DNA from: Massariosphaeria phaeospora
Taxonomy: Eukaryota > Ascomycota > Dothideomycetes > Pleosporales
Length of the DNA stretch: 64,000 nt
Assembly: GCA_011032825.1 (NCBI GenBank)
Contig: JAADJZ010000006.1
Span: forward strand, 930,001-994,000
Reading direction: 5' to 3'
The notes beneath the pieces were generated by a model, which saw only the letters and a list, made by a program, of their open reading frames with translations, did not search any database and was not told where the DNA came from. This document shows, in pieces, positions 19,798 to 31,300 of the stretch (position 1 is the stretch's first letter; each line of letters opens with the position of its first letter). Both the position numbers and the translations under genes were made by a program.

Positions 19798-21174
19798 ATG
19801 GAGTACGCATTACTGAATGTATCTCCCCAGCTCGTGTTCCAGCCGCGTGGGCCGACCAAGCGGACGAAGAATCCCGAGTCCATCGACTCGTCTAACAGCA
19901 AACTCACTTCATCCCGGTCTTTCTATCGCGCTACTTAGGGAAGGAACTCCTTGCAACCGCTTCGGCAGGTCTTCCTTCGATCTTCACAATCCACGTCTCG
20001 AGTACTTCCAAGGGCCTTAACAGCGCCGTACTCGCCGCGCACAGGCGCTTTAGAGGCAGAGAGACCCCTATTGGCCGCTACACCGACGCAAACGCCATCG
20101 GAACCGTCTCCGCCCCTCGAAACCGCGGCGTACCAACGGTATCTCGAAACCGGAGTTGACAGTCTGCAGCACGGCACTGTTTCTAGTGCGAACCAGCTGG
20201 CAAATGCTTCACTGTCCCATCTGGGATCGCTGATAGAGTATGCGGCGGCCACGGCGAGAGATCGGCATGAACTCTGGAGCCTGAGTGTGAGCGCTGCGAA
20301 ACAACTGTGCCGTGCGCGATCAAGTACGTGCGCGGCTACCACGGCATGTCTGGTCAAAGCCCTAGACGAGATGCAGCGAGCCTGGACGCAGAACGAAGAA
20401 GAGAGGGGTAGTAGCCAGACGCCGAGGGATCTCTCGCTCAGAGCGAACACGGTTATTGACGCGATACTCAAAACGAGGAAGGAGAGCTCTGTACGGCTGG
20501 AGCAGACCTTCACGTTCTGGCTGAAGGTTTTCGCCGCTGAGGTTCGTCTTTCCTATACATCTACATCCTACAACTACTTGCACCAACCCCATACTAACAC
20601 ACCACCCCCCACCCAGTCCCTCCCGGTCCAAAACGAAACCCACATCTCCATCCTCACCCCCAGCCCCTCGCGCGCCATTGGTTCCGCCGTCCTCGCCGCC
20701 CTGTCCCGCTGTCCCGACCTGCACATCCACCTCACCGTCCTAGAAGCGCGGCTCACTTGCTCTCACACTTCTCGGCTTCCGCGCCAAACCGCTTGCACAT
20801 GCGCATCGCTCGTCAAGGACGCGCATGTCGTGCTGTTGGGCGCGGACGGCGTGGCGGCGGTGGTGTGTGCGAGGGGAGTGGGTGGTGGGGTGGGTGTGAA
20901 GGTTGGGGTTGTGGGAGAGGGGGTGGGCGAGATGATCGTGGGTGCGGAGCAGGAGGATTGCGGACGGCTCGAGGAAGGCCCGACTAGCAGGGCGTGGGGC
21001 GAAGAGCTGAAGGCCGCGTTGGGTGGCAATGTTGAGGTGTTGGCCGCGGGGTGCGAGTGGGTGCCTGCGGCGCTGGCGGATGTGTATGTTACTGAGGCGG
21101 GGATTTTGGGGGTCGAGGATGTGAGGAGGATGGGTAGGGAGGTTGTGGAGTTGCGGGAGAGGGTTTTTGGGTAG
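19798..21174 (+). CDS. eIF2B alpha/beta/delta-fold (IF-2B family) protein
   Basis: Best model: 19798-19818, 19939-20541 and 20617-21174; 1,182 nt, 393 aa. The main frame has no early ATG and is closed upstream by TAG 19936-19938. That TAG is the acceptor of a possible 120-nt intron (donor GTATCT, branch TCTAAC) joined to a seven-codon first exon. The second intron (20542-20616) is 75 nt without stops and has a strong branch site TACTAAC. The sequence shows the IF-2B pattern: an N-terminal helical domain (SSANQLANASLSHLGSLIEY), then an ISILTPSPSRAIGSAVLAAL strand, HVVLLGADGVAAV and a C-terminal CEWVPAALADVYVTEAGIL. Relatives are eIF2B regulatory subunits and sugar-phosphate isomerases (methylthioribose-1-P, ribose-1,5-bisphosphate). 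This one resembles the poorly studied fungal proteins often fused to NUDIX, but no NUDIX domain is visible. Confidence 0.7.
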
Positions 21175-21432
21175 TGGGTGTTTGATCTGGGGGCTGGGGA
21201 TTAGATTGGTGTTGTGCATGTATGTATGTGCTGCTTGAATAGATAGACCAGGGGCTTTTCTGGTAATTCATACACAGAGAAAGCCTGCGCGAGCAGCTCA
21301 TAGCAGACCCTCATTTGATTTCCGCGTAAGCTGAATGGGTGGCCGTTTTTGTGGAGCGAACGCTCAGAACCACGGTTCCTCAAGATGACTCCTATAAAAT
21401 CTTTGCTTCTTTCGCCCTTCTCCATCTATCCA

Positions 21433-21460
21433 CGCACATACATACACACACACACAAACT
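21433..21460. repeat. (CA)n-rich microsatellite
   Basis: CACATACATACACACACACAC tract in the 3' flank of the IF-2B gene. ACGA/AACG-type units follow at 21558-21590, and CTAC units at 21616-21630. Confidence 0.7.
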
Positions 21461-22137
21461 GTCCCTCATGGCTCCAAGTTTCTCTAAGTCCATACGCAGA
21501 ACGACGGTAATGACGAACATCTCGGCCTGTACCAATGGATCCTCGCGGGTGCACACGAACGAACGAACAACAAACGAGCGAGCAAACGAACCTCCCTGAC
21601 TAATCTCACTGGCATCTACCTACCTACCTATATGAGCCCCTCCTTCTCTCGATCCTTCCCTCGACCCTCTATCTTACATCGATGCCCTCCCTATTAGGGG
21701 CTCTTCTAAAAAACGAGATATATCAGAGACGTATGGCTGGTGCTTGAAAATCCACTCAGATTACGAGGAATGCGGCTGCGTTGTGTTGAGTTGGGGGAGT
21801 AAATAAAAGATAAAACATTTTGTCGCATGGCTTGGAGAGGAGAGGAGAGGATATGAAATAGACGACTGGGTTTATCTATGCGGGATCGGTGGTGAAGAAA
21901 AGCGCGAACAAAACATTTTGGACGTCTGCACATGGGGAGGAGAGTGGAGAGGGACGCAGACTATCTAAATAAATGGTTGGGTCTTTCCATGGTGTGTTGG
22001 GGAGAAAGTAGAAGAGTAAAGAGAACGGGAAGGGCGCAAAGAAAACCCTGCTCTCCCAGTTGGATGTTGGGCCGTCGGTCGCGCGGCCGGTCTCGACTCA
22101 TCAAAAATGCTATCTCGTATTCCCCATGGTTGGTCGG

Positions 22138-22157
22138 ACCAGCTCAGCTTAGCTGGT
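22138..22157. repeat. Perfect 7-bp inverted repeat
   Basis: ACCAGCT / AGCTGGT separated by six bases; able to form a small hairpin. Confidence 0.7.
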
Positions 22158-24466
22158 AATATCAAAATGTATTTACCGGAGAAACATGGTTGTTTCGGAG
22201 CCTTCGAGTTTGGATATAGGTCGAAAACTGAGTAAAAAAAGACAATTGGTATAGGATCCATGGCTGTGTGTGTGTAGAAAAGCTGAAGCTAGACGGGCAT
22301 GCGAGGTTCTGCGTTGCTCGAGTATAAATCTCCGCTATTACTGGGACATGTGGTTTGGGGATCGCACTGAAAAAGTAGAAGGGCAGTGTGCATGACTGTG
22401 TCTGTCCTGCGACTGGGGTACTTGCAAACTGATACCTACGCCGGAGTTGCGGAAAGATCAAGAGACATGGTACAAGAGACATCGATGTGTCGAAATACGA
22501 GCATCTTTATCACATGCGACTCTCTCCGCTAGCCGACTCTACTTCCTTCCTCATCATTTAAAAGACATTGCGGAAGTACCGATGTGTTGTGTTGCCAAAA
22601 AGGTCCAAGATATGGTCTCATGAGGAGTTCGGCCTCCCTTCCCTGTCCAAAATAAAGTGGACGCAGAGCGAATGTCTCCAGTGAACTCGAAGAAACATCA
22701 AATGGCGAAAATGTTTGTGTGTGAGACGCTGGGGGCATACAATAAACTTGTATGGACATCCGTTCATGCTCTGAGAACAAGAATCAATCCAATGAGAAAT
22801 CTATGTTGGCGAAGACTTTGCGAAAACGGACAGGCGTGTCTTTGAATGAGTGGGGTGGAGTAAATTGCTCGACTAGGTTTCTATGAAGGGGAGACCTCCA
22901 TGTTGTAAAAAAAGACATTGATTAACAACACATGAGTCGAGTCGTTGGGGTGTTTGCAAAAATAAAACATCTGGGGCGAATGTGCATGGGCTGTGTGTGG
23001 GGTGCGTTAGACGGCAAGTTTTTATGGAAAGATTGGGCCGTGGCGTAATGATAACCAAAGTCAAAGCCCTAAAATCCATCATCAGCTCTAGACTATGTCT
23101 TTCGAGGAACGAGGAATATAAGTCCTTTTCTGGACGCTGTCTCCTTCTGTTACTTTCATGGGGCGAAACTCAAAAGATACGACTGAAAATCCATGGCAAG
23201 AAAAAGAGTTTGAGAATCTTCGATGTTTTGTTAGTCCTGTGAAGCGAGTGGCATTCGACGTCGCTAAAAAGATACACCTAACGACGTATTATGTTGCGGG
23301 ACGTCGAGTGCGATTTCTCAGGGTTAGCTAAGCCATCTCTCCGACATGTCCTCGTGGAAGTCGGTACAGCTCGAAAATCGTTTACCATATTGACTTATGA
23401 GAACTGTGTGAGCGCGGCCGGAAAGTCTTTATAAGAGTTCATCATTACACGTATGTTGCTGGACTTGTGGAGAGCTCTTCAAGAAAGTCGTATAGCAACT
23501 TCGAATTCTCAGGCGGAAAGAAAAAATACTAACTAGTATCGATGGTGGAGGCTCGAGTCTTTGTGAAAAATGGATGACAGCACACTTGAATGCTGGGGAA
23601 GATTATAAGTCAATTGAAAAAGACGGATGTTCCTGGACTGGAAATTGCGCTTATGAGGGGGTATATAAGCATCTCTCCGTGTCCTGTCGTTGGTCTCCAC
23701 ACAAGTTTGGCCGTGGTCGTGCCTAAAATAAATTCGCGACACCCCCCTCTATGGCAATAAAACGAATGAAAGAGACGCTTATGGAGCGTGGGACGCGCGT
23801 TGAAAAAGAAGATATGGACGACTAGCGAGAGATCAGCGCTTTCTTGGGGGTAGATAAGTCTCTCTCATCCACCATCTCTACCAGATTACCCGCACGCGCT
23901 CTAAAATGAACCGATTCACGCTCTATGGGCGTAAAAAATCAAGGCAAACTGGACCATGTCGGCTCTGCGTTCCTTGGCCTGAATAGGCCATGGACTAGCG
24001 TCATGGGGAGAGCGGCACCAGTGAGTGAGAATATATACCCACCTGGATATCCGATACGCAAATTACAACGATATCGTCGAAGGAGAAAACACCGAGACGT
24101 CAAGTTAGACGGTGTGGAAGTGCCTGCGCGACGGAAAAGATCCGAGGAACTGAAACATGTTGTTCTGAGACGGCGGGGAGGGTTGAATGGAAGTGGCAAA
24201 CATACCATGCTTCCTAGAGCTAAGGATAATACCGAATGGTGACAAGGTTCGATACATGTGTGTTGGACGCGAGTAAAGCGATACATCAGGCTTGCATGAC
24301 TCTTGGGTTCCAGAGCGAGTTTCTGAGCCGGGGTATATACCTACCTTCTCCAGTCTCCGCTCTTGCTAATTTACTACACAGCCAACCGATCGCATTCTAA
24401 AAGACTAAAACTCATGGTGGAGCTAGATTATGTGAGCTTCCGTGGCTGAAAGTCCGATCTAAAGTC

Positions 24467-24485
24467 CTGGACAAAAGTGTCCATG
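24467..24485. repeat. Hairpin-forming inverted repeat (TGGACA/TGTCCA)
   Basis: TGGACA and TGTCCA flank a four-base loop (AAAG). AAGTCC at about 24450 and GGACTT at about 24499 could pair outside it, giving an extended imperfect hairpin of about 55 nt. Confidence 0.6.
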
Positions 24486-26895
24486 GTGGCGGTCTGATGG
24501 ACTTGTTACCATCGAAATCTAGAAAGATTGTTGATATTGTTCTGGCATGCTTTGTCGGCTGGGTTGCGAAAACTTTCAGAAGCCATTTGAAACCCGCAAC
24601 GATACCGTAAACGGAGTGGTGTTCGGACCCGACTTTCGATTTGTCTAGAGTTCAGCAAAATTCGACTCATAACGTGGCATGGCGGACTTGCCTGATACTC
24701 AACTACCAACTCGGGCGGAAATTTAAGAAAGAGGTCGATCGTACCCAGCTGTTCCTTCCGTACACAAACTAATACGATCTTCGCGATAATGAAATCATGG
24801 ATACACTAAATTAATGTCGGTGGACGTTCTGCAGCCTTGTGCATGACAAAAAAACCTCGGCTTCATTGTTCATATGTTCTGTTCGTCCGCCGTGTCCAAA
24901 ACATCATCCGCTGGCTCATCATGTGTGAGCTTCTGCGAGTGCAGGACTTGATGAGATCGAAGATCATCGCAGATCAGTTGGTAATTGGCGCTATCGAAAG
25001 AGAAAGAACTATGGTTATGGATGGATGGCTCCCCACACAAGACCGAGCATTGGTTTCTGTGCATCATTAGCTTACCGCTGCTCCTCGGCAGATCAGAACA
25101 GCATTCAAAAGCTTGCCTATCGTCCTCGATGGCTTGTAAGTCTTCGGGATCAATAGGCCGAAAAAGCAGGAATCAGCTTATATGACGACGACAGAGTTTT
25201 GAGTGTACTACCGGGATTACAACGCCCCGTTCATTAGTTCCGAAATTCATTAGTTCCTAATCTCACTGTCAAAATTATTATATGAAGAAAGATATAAACA
25301 TTCGCGATGCTTCATATGCACGCTGATCGGAAATTCTCCCCGGCTCAACTACATGCGAATATACTCATACTGGTTCGGTACGAGCTTACATTTCTTGAAT
25401 ACAATCATCAGAAGTGCATGTAGAAAATCAAGAAGTTATTACCTTCATGGAGTCTGGACGAGAAACCTTGCGACGAGATAAGAATGGGTCTTACAGCATC
25501 CGTGTACCCATATATATTTCGCCATTGGTACATGAGCGGTTTCACTATCTCAATTACATGATCTTGGTTTCCAAAAGGACCCCAACCTAGGATTCATGGT
25601 GGGACAAGAGAGACTGTTCTCGACCTAGAACAATATATGGATCACTAAATACCAAACGTACGCATACTATGAGAACCCCAACAACAGACTTGCGATAGCC
25701 GAATGCAATGCAGGATACAGAATACCAGTACTCTTTCTCTGGGAATTGGATCCAAATCCCGCTGCGGAGTTTTTAATGTGCCCTTCTTGCCAGTCCAGTG
25801 CAGTCTGTTTGGAATCATCTTCGAACATGTGAATGGGGAGGAGAAAGAGGCCAATAGTATTACTACTATGAATTTTTTCAAGAGCAAGGACAGAACTACT
25901 ATACCGACAAGCCAAGGGACTAGAACCGTGTACGTCAAGCTGTTACGGACCAGAAGAATGGATACCTTACCTAAACACTGGACCGCTAAAATCCTTGCCA
26001 CGATGTATAGTTGGATGTTTGCATGCGGAAAGAGCTTTGACTGCCTCTCAAATCATGAACACTCTAGCTAGGACCTGGACTAGGAGTATTTATTCTGTGG
26101 AGGGCGATAGCATGTCTTCTCCACTTTTTTGTAAGCAAAACTTCAACGCTACTTCGCCTCAATGGTGATGAACTTCATCATCAGCCCTTCACATCCAAGC
26201 CGTTCTCGCGCCTTGACTCTAGGTCTTACAGCCACAAGACACATACGCCACATGCTCTAGGAATTCCCGAACAGCAGAGAAAACATGGACACGCTCCGCG
26301 AAGAGTTTTAGTTCGTCTAGTGAACTGTCCGTGAAGAAGAAGGGAATAAGTTTGGGACTCGAAGGTGGGATCTGTATAGTCGAGCGCACATGTTTCTCGC
26401 GCTAACCAACTTTTTAGGCTTCGTATCTCCAAGTCCACTCACAAACAGTAGGTTTTGACTAAACGCACATGTGCACACTGCCTTTTACTTTTCGTCGATT
26501 CATCTACATGTGCGTCATACTTTCTCCCCCACTGGAAGTATCGAGGATGTCTTTTCCAAAAGACTCCATATCCGCGAAGCATGTGCAAAAACGCAGTGCA
26601 GCGTTCGGAATATTGCATTCTAAAACGAAAGTACAGACTGCATCTATCCTACCATACAACGGAACATGTATATGTTGATCTTCACCACCTTATTATTCAT
26701 CATTCACCGACCGAACCGTATCTGATCATGGACTGCCCATTTTAGGGGACCTGTACTTCACTTTTCTTACCCGCCGAGGCAGCACCATGTAGGTGTCGCA
26801 TGCAAGTTTTCAACCGAAGTGTCAGAACTGTAGATTTTGTGTAAGACCTTAGAAATGTGAAAGACGGGGGGCTCATATATCCTTCTTCCATCATC

Positions 26896-26917
26896 ATCGT
26901 AAGCGCTCACTTACGAT
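26896..26917. repeat. Perfect 8-bp inverted repeat upstream of a TATA box
   Basis: ATCGTAAG / CTTACGAT with a six-base loop, 26 bp before TATATAAG at 26943-26950. Confidence 0.7.
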
Positions 26918-26942
26918 ACCGCACGTTCCACCTTCCAGTATG

Positions 26943-26950
26943 TATATAAG
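26943..26950 (+). promoter_or_regulatory. TATA-box-like element, no coding gene downstream
   Basis: TATATAAG followed by about 45 nt of pyrimidine-rich sequence (CCTCCATATCCCTCTTCCAC), the usual layout of a fungal core promoter. The longest following frame is short and unfamiliar. Confidence 0.35.
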
Positions 26951-27384
26951 ACCGCCTCCATATCCCTCTTCCACAACTCACAGCACCCAGCTCTTAAATA
27001 GAGGCTGCCAAAAAGTTGAGTTCTGGACTCTCATGGTGCGTCCAAGTTTTACCTCACTGAAAAATTGAAAAACGCGGCATCCCATGCTCCGTTCGGCAAG
27101 GGACACTGATTTATCTCTACTAAGAAGGCGACGGGGGTCAAGACGACGTGCGGGAGTTCCTTTGGGTGACTTGGAGCATGATCGCTTGAGTATGCGTGGA
27201 GAAGTGGGGACGAGGATGGTGAGTAGCATAGTATCATCGCAACTGGATAGTGATGACTCTTATCATCACCAGCACTCCACGTTACTCCAACCAACGCATA
27301 CACATTCCACAGCCCTCATCACACCCAAGAAGTTGATCCATCCACCCATGCACCAATTTCCATTCTCTTTCAATCCCAGCGCCG

Positions 27385-27960
27385 CCAACTCCATAGCTGG
27401 GATACAATAATCTATTTCCAGGACTCCCGACTCCCGACACATACGATAGCTTCACGATTATTATTAGTACCACCTACAAGCACCGCAGTGTGTACAAAAG
27501 AAGACCAGGAAGCTGGTAGAAATACAGGGCTTATATACATACCTACCTACCTGCTGATCGACAAAGTCTCGAAAGACTTAATAACCACTAAACCATATGC
27601 TACTCATTATCATCGTAGATCCGCCAAATCCACCAAACCCCATCCCACCACCACATACCCATCTCCATCGTCTTTCGACTCCAAGGGCCGCCCAACTCCA
27701 TTTCCATAAGGCAAGTAGCATTTTCGCCAACTCCAGACTCTGAGAACATGTGTTGTTATTTCGGCCATTTTATTACCACCCACAGGCACGAAAGTATATA
27801 CAAAAAAAGTCCGTCAAAGTTGGTAGAAACAAGGGGCTTATATACCCACCCAGCCCCAGCCATCTGTCTTCTACCTAATGACTAACCGACGAAGCCACCC
27901 AATAACCGCCAAACTACAATGCTGCTGCTCATCACCATCGATCCGCTACCTTTCTCGGCA
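27385..27960 (+). repeat. Two diverged direct repeats of about 285-310 bp, each with a TATATAC box
   Basis: Copy 1 spans about 27385-27667 and copy 2 about 27668-27960. Both show CCGCC(C)AACTCCAT, then TTA(GT)ACCACC(T/C)ACA, a run ending (G)CTGGTAGAAA or GTTGGTAGAAA, (A)GGGGCTTATATAC, a Cys/Thr-codon-like CT-rich stretch, AATAACC and ATGCT(A/G)CT(C/G)CTCAT. Identity is about 70-75% by eye in the best parts. Confidence 0.65.
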
Positions 27961-28397
27961 CGCAACAAACAACAGCATAAGCGTTTAGACACCCAATTTC
28001 TCGCATGTAGAACCTGCAGCCCAACAAGCCAGAGCAGAGCCATGAAGAATTCGACGTAGCAGTTTTTTGTTGCTGAAATGGAGGACCATGTATTCAAGGA
28101 AAAGAAGTTGCAATGCCCCAGATGAAGCGGGGCTTCCCCACTCGAAGACCAGCACACACCACACAACCCCCACTTCGGTACCGATCATCAGCAAGAGCGC
28201 ATGATACTAACCCTCGACACGAAAAGATAATAATTTTTCATATCTGATTTTTCCAACACGGTTATTAGCTAGCAATCGATCACCAAAAACATCTAAGAAA
28301 AAGACCCACTAATAAGCAACATAACATCCTGCCTAAATGCCTCCATATATACTCGCCTGCCTCAAACCCTCCTCGATCGCAATCGATTCTTCATCGA

Positions 28398-31300
28398 TCA
28401 TCGCATTGGGCTCCGGAACCCCGGTCTCCCAAATGTGTTGCTCTTCCTCGCGGGCGTCGTCTGCCCGGCTCTCTCCCCAGGCTCCGGGGTGTCCCTGCCC
28501 GTCGCCGTGCCCGGCTTATTCCCATAGCCACTTCCAGGGGCCCTAAACCCGTATTCTCTCCCTGTCGCGTAGATATCGTTTAGCATCTGCTCCAGTACCC
28601 CTGCGTCCATGAACTCCTCATACTTCCTCCATAGTTTCAGCGCGGTAGTTGCGTCCTCGATGGAGTCATGGGTATCCTCCTGGATCGTCTCCTTGAGCAC
28701 GCACCAGGCTAGGAATTTCAAGTTGAGCTTTCGATGAAGGCTCGGCTTGAAGAAAAGGTCGACTGTGTCCACGACCTGCCGTTTCGGAACGTGGATGTTG
28801 ATCGTGCGGAAATCGTTGGCGAGAGAATGACCGACAAAAACACAGCCAAGATTGAGGAGTATCCAAAGCTTCTTGTACGCGTGTTTGAGTCCGACAAGAG
28901 CGTGTGGTGAGGTATTACGGTCTAGATCACCAGGAGAGATGCCGGACCAGGCAGTCAGATAGTCAACAACCGGCTCAGCAACAGCGATGTAATCATCAAT
29001 GAATGGGAGACCTGCATATTCGCCCTCACCCCGGCAGACAGAGACCCTAGCGAGGCCCTTGCGATCTGGACGAATAGTCTCTCGCGTCCCATCGGCTTTC
29101 ATCTCTATTTCCTCAGCTTGGAGTCGAATAAATTCAGCGTCAATGGCGACAGGATATCCGGGCCGAGGAACTTCGGTAGAAGAGTCCAAAAGCTGGAACT
29201 GATTGATCGGAGGCTCGGGATTGGACGACCACCATCGATATATAATCTGCGTATCAAGGCTAGCTTTCCACGCATCGTCAATCTTATGTCGTGCAGCTTT
29301 TGACTGGAAGGTCAGAACGGACGGTAGTTTCCAGGTCGGGTCGAAACGGAAAGCTTCTTCCTTCGTTATTGGACGAACTAGGAAATCATTGAAGAGATGC
29401 CACTTATCCTCAGCATTATCGTCTAGGCCGGATGGCGCTGTGTTGATGGTTGCAACCAAATGGGGCTTTTGGTGGTCGCCACTGTGGATATCAGCCACTA
29501 TACCAATCAGCTCATATACCACGATGTTAAAGACGCCTCGTTGGAGATGTAATTTGAGATCTTGGCCCTCAAAACAGTAGAATTGCCCCTGGTCAACGAT
29601 GATCCCAATTTCTTGCGGAAGCCAGCCTGGCGTGGACCACAGAAGCTTGGCATCGTGGCTCTGGATTGCCGCGTTTAGCATCAGTACGCTGGGGATTGAC
29701 TGTATCGACTTTCGCTGAACCATTTGCTGGTATCGATTGCATTTGTTGCACCACCCACGTGTCTGGTCCTGCCGCTCCACACTGGATTTCAATATCTGCG
29801 AGAACGTTGGTCGTGACCCTCTAGTGTTCTTCACCCCATGCTTCGCGGGATACACCAGCTCGTTGACAAATGTTTTCCCCCCTCTTACGGTCTCATTGGC
29901 GCACTGTGCGCATCTCATGCTGGCACGTGCTTGTGTCTCAAGAACCTGATCCATCAAGGATGGTCCATTGTAACTTGGCATCATTCGGCGAAACTCTTCC
30001 GATATTTTGTCGAGCAGGAAGCGGTTGAAGGCTTGAATCATGCTAGTAAGTGCTACATTAGGGGCGAACTCCTCTAGCAAGTTTAGTGACACAGCGTTGG
30101 ATAAACCGCTGAAGGTCTTCAGGAAGTTGGTCGCTTGACAGTTGAGCCCGGCAGCTTTTTCGAGCATATCAATAAGGAAGCCTAGTTCGCAAAGCAAACA
30201 TGATTCGTACAGGCAAGGAGAGGCGGTATGTCGAAGCGCTAGGTTTCTGATTAGGGGCGTAAAGCGACAGAGCTGGAGAAGAGGATTTGCATAGGAATTG
30301 GTGATGTGCGTCTCTAAGCCGGAAAACCGGGTTTGGTTGTAGTATCTGTTCGATTGTCAGAGGTATAAGGCAGCATAAATCAGGGTGTAAATCATACGCA
30401 AAGTCAAAGTCGTTCACGCCAAATTTGCTGTACTTTATTTCGACGTTCCCGTACATTGCTGGGACATCTTTTTTCGTCACATCGTCCAAGTGCATATCGG
30501 TCAGGGTTTCCATCGTTTCCGCTGCTTTCAAATCAGTGTCACTTAATGACTGCGCGGCACGAGCTTTTTCGCTAAGAAATTTTGGCGCCGATAATGAGTC
30601 AAATGCCCTATCAGACAGTCGGGTATCTTCAATCTGGTATCTGCGCTTCGTCCGGGGATTCTTGGCGTAGAAGCCGATGTCCGTGCGGGTACTGGTCATG
30701 TTATTGAGAATGGCTGGGTCAATTTTAGGAGGCGGTGCGCCGACCCGGAAGACCATATGACTTGGCCAGCCAGAAAACAGTTGCTCTGTGTAGAAGGGCA
30801 TACCAATGGTGCTCAGTGGCCTGTTGCATAGTCAGACAGGCAGCAAACTAACGGGTGCACTAACTCACACATCAAGTGAGAAGTCCATGGTAGGAAGGCT
30901 TGCGGCCGGGGATGCAAATTCTGTAGGATTGCTGTACTCTGGGAAGTGAACCTTTGCAGGAGATCCCCAAAGGTGAATGTGACAGTTTGAATCCGTAAGT
31001 GCAAACGCTTCGCCTGACGGAGCCATCTCAAAGCCAGTCAAGTACGAGTCATATAGATTAATCTGACGGAGATTGGCCGAGTCGGGGTTCATTAGATCGA
31101 TGACTTGCAATTGGCCATTCTGTGAAGCAATAATGCTTGTGGTCGACATACGCGGATGCATTCGAACAAAAGCTGCACCCGTGTGAAAAGGGATCGGAGG
31201 AAGCTGCTTGAGGGTTTTCAAAGAAAACACGTTCGTGAATGGATCAAGCATGAATGCGAACTGTTGTCTCGGTGACCACCCGCAGGTCGCGAGAAAGTCG

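Larger units (their letters stand above)
21175..28397. other. 7.2-kb gene-empty region between convergent genes, with diverged repeats and promoter-like boxes
   Basis: The flanking genes (IF-2B protein, plus; PAN2, minus) both end here, so no coding promoter is required. No frame shows a recognisable protein; all open frames are under about 125 codons and lack conserved motifs. It is more AT rich than its flanks. By eye it holds TATA-like boxes (TATATAAG at 23662 and 26943; TATATAC at 24334, 27532 and 27840), CTAAAA at 21706, 23069, 23264, 23723, 23901, 24397, 25985 and 26620, seven TGGACG, nine CTGGAC, perfect small inverted repeats and at least one pair of diverged direct repeats of about 300 bp. 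It could be an array of non-coding transcription units, decayed repeats, or a structural chromosome element. Confidence 0.6.

Noticed and set aside
24180..24270. Possible tRNA (GGTTCGATAC resembles a B box)
   Set aside because: No matching acceptor stem, anticodon arm or proper A box around it.
21601..28330. CRISPR-like or rRNA spacer array
   Set aside because: Repeats are diverged, uneven in spacing and eukaryotic in context; no conserved repeat-spacer pattern and no 5S or other rRNA sequence was seen.
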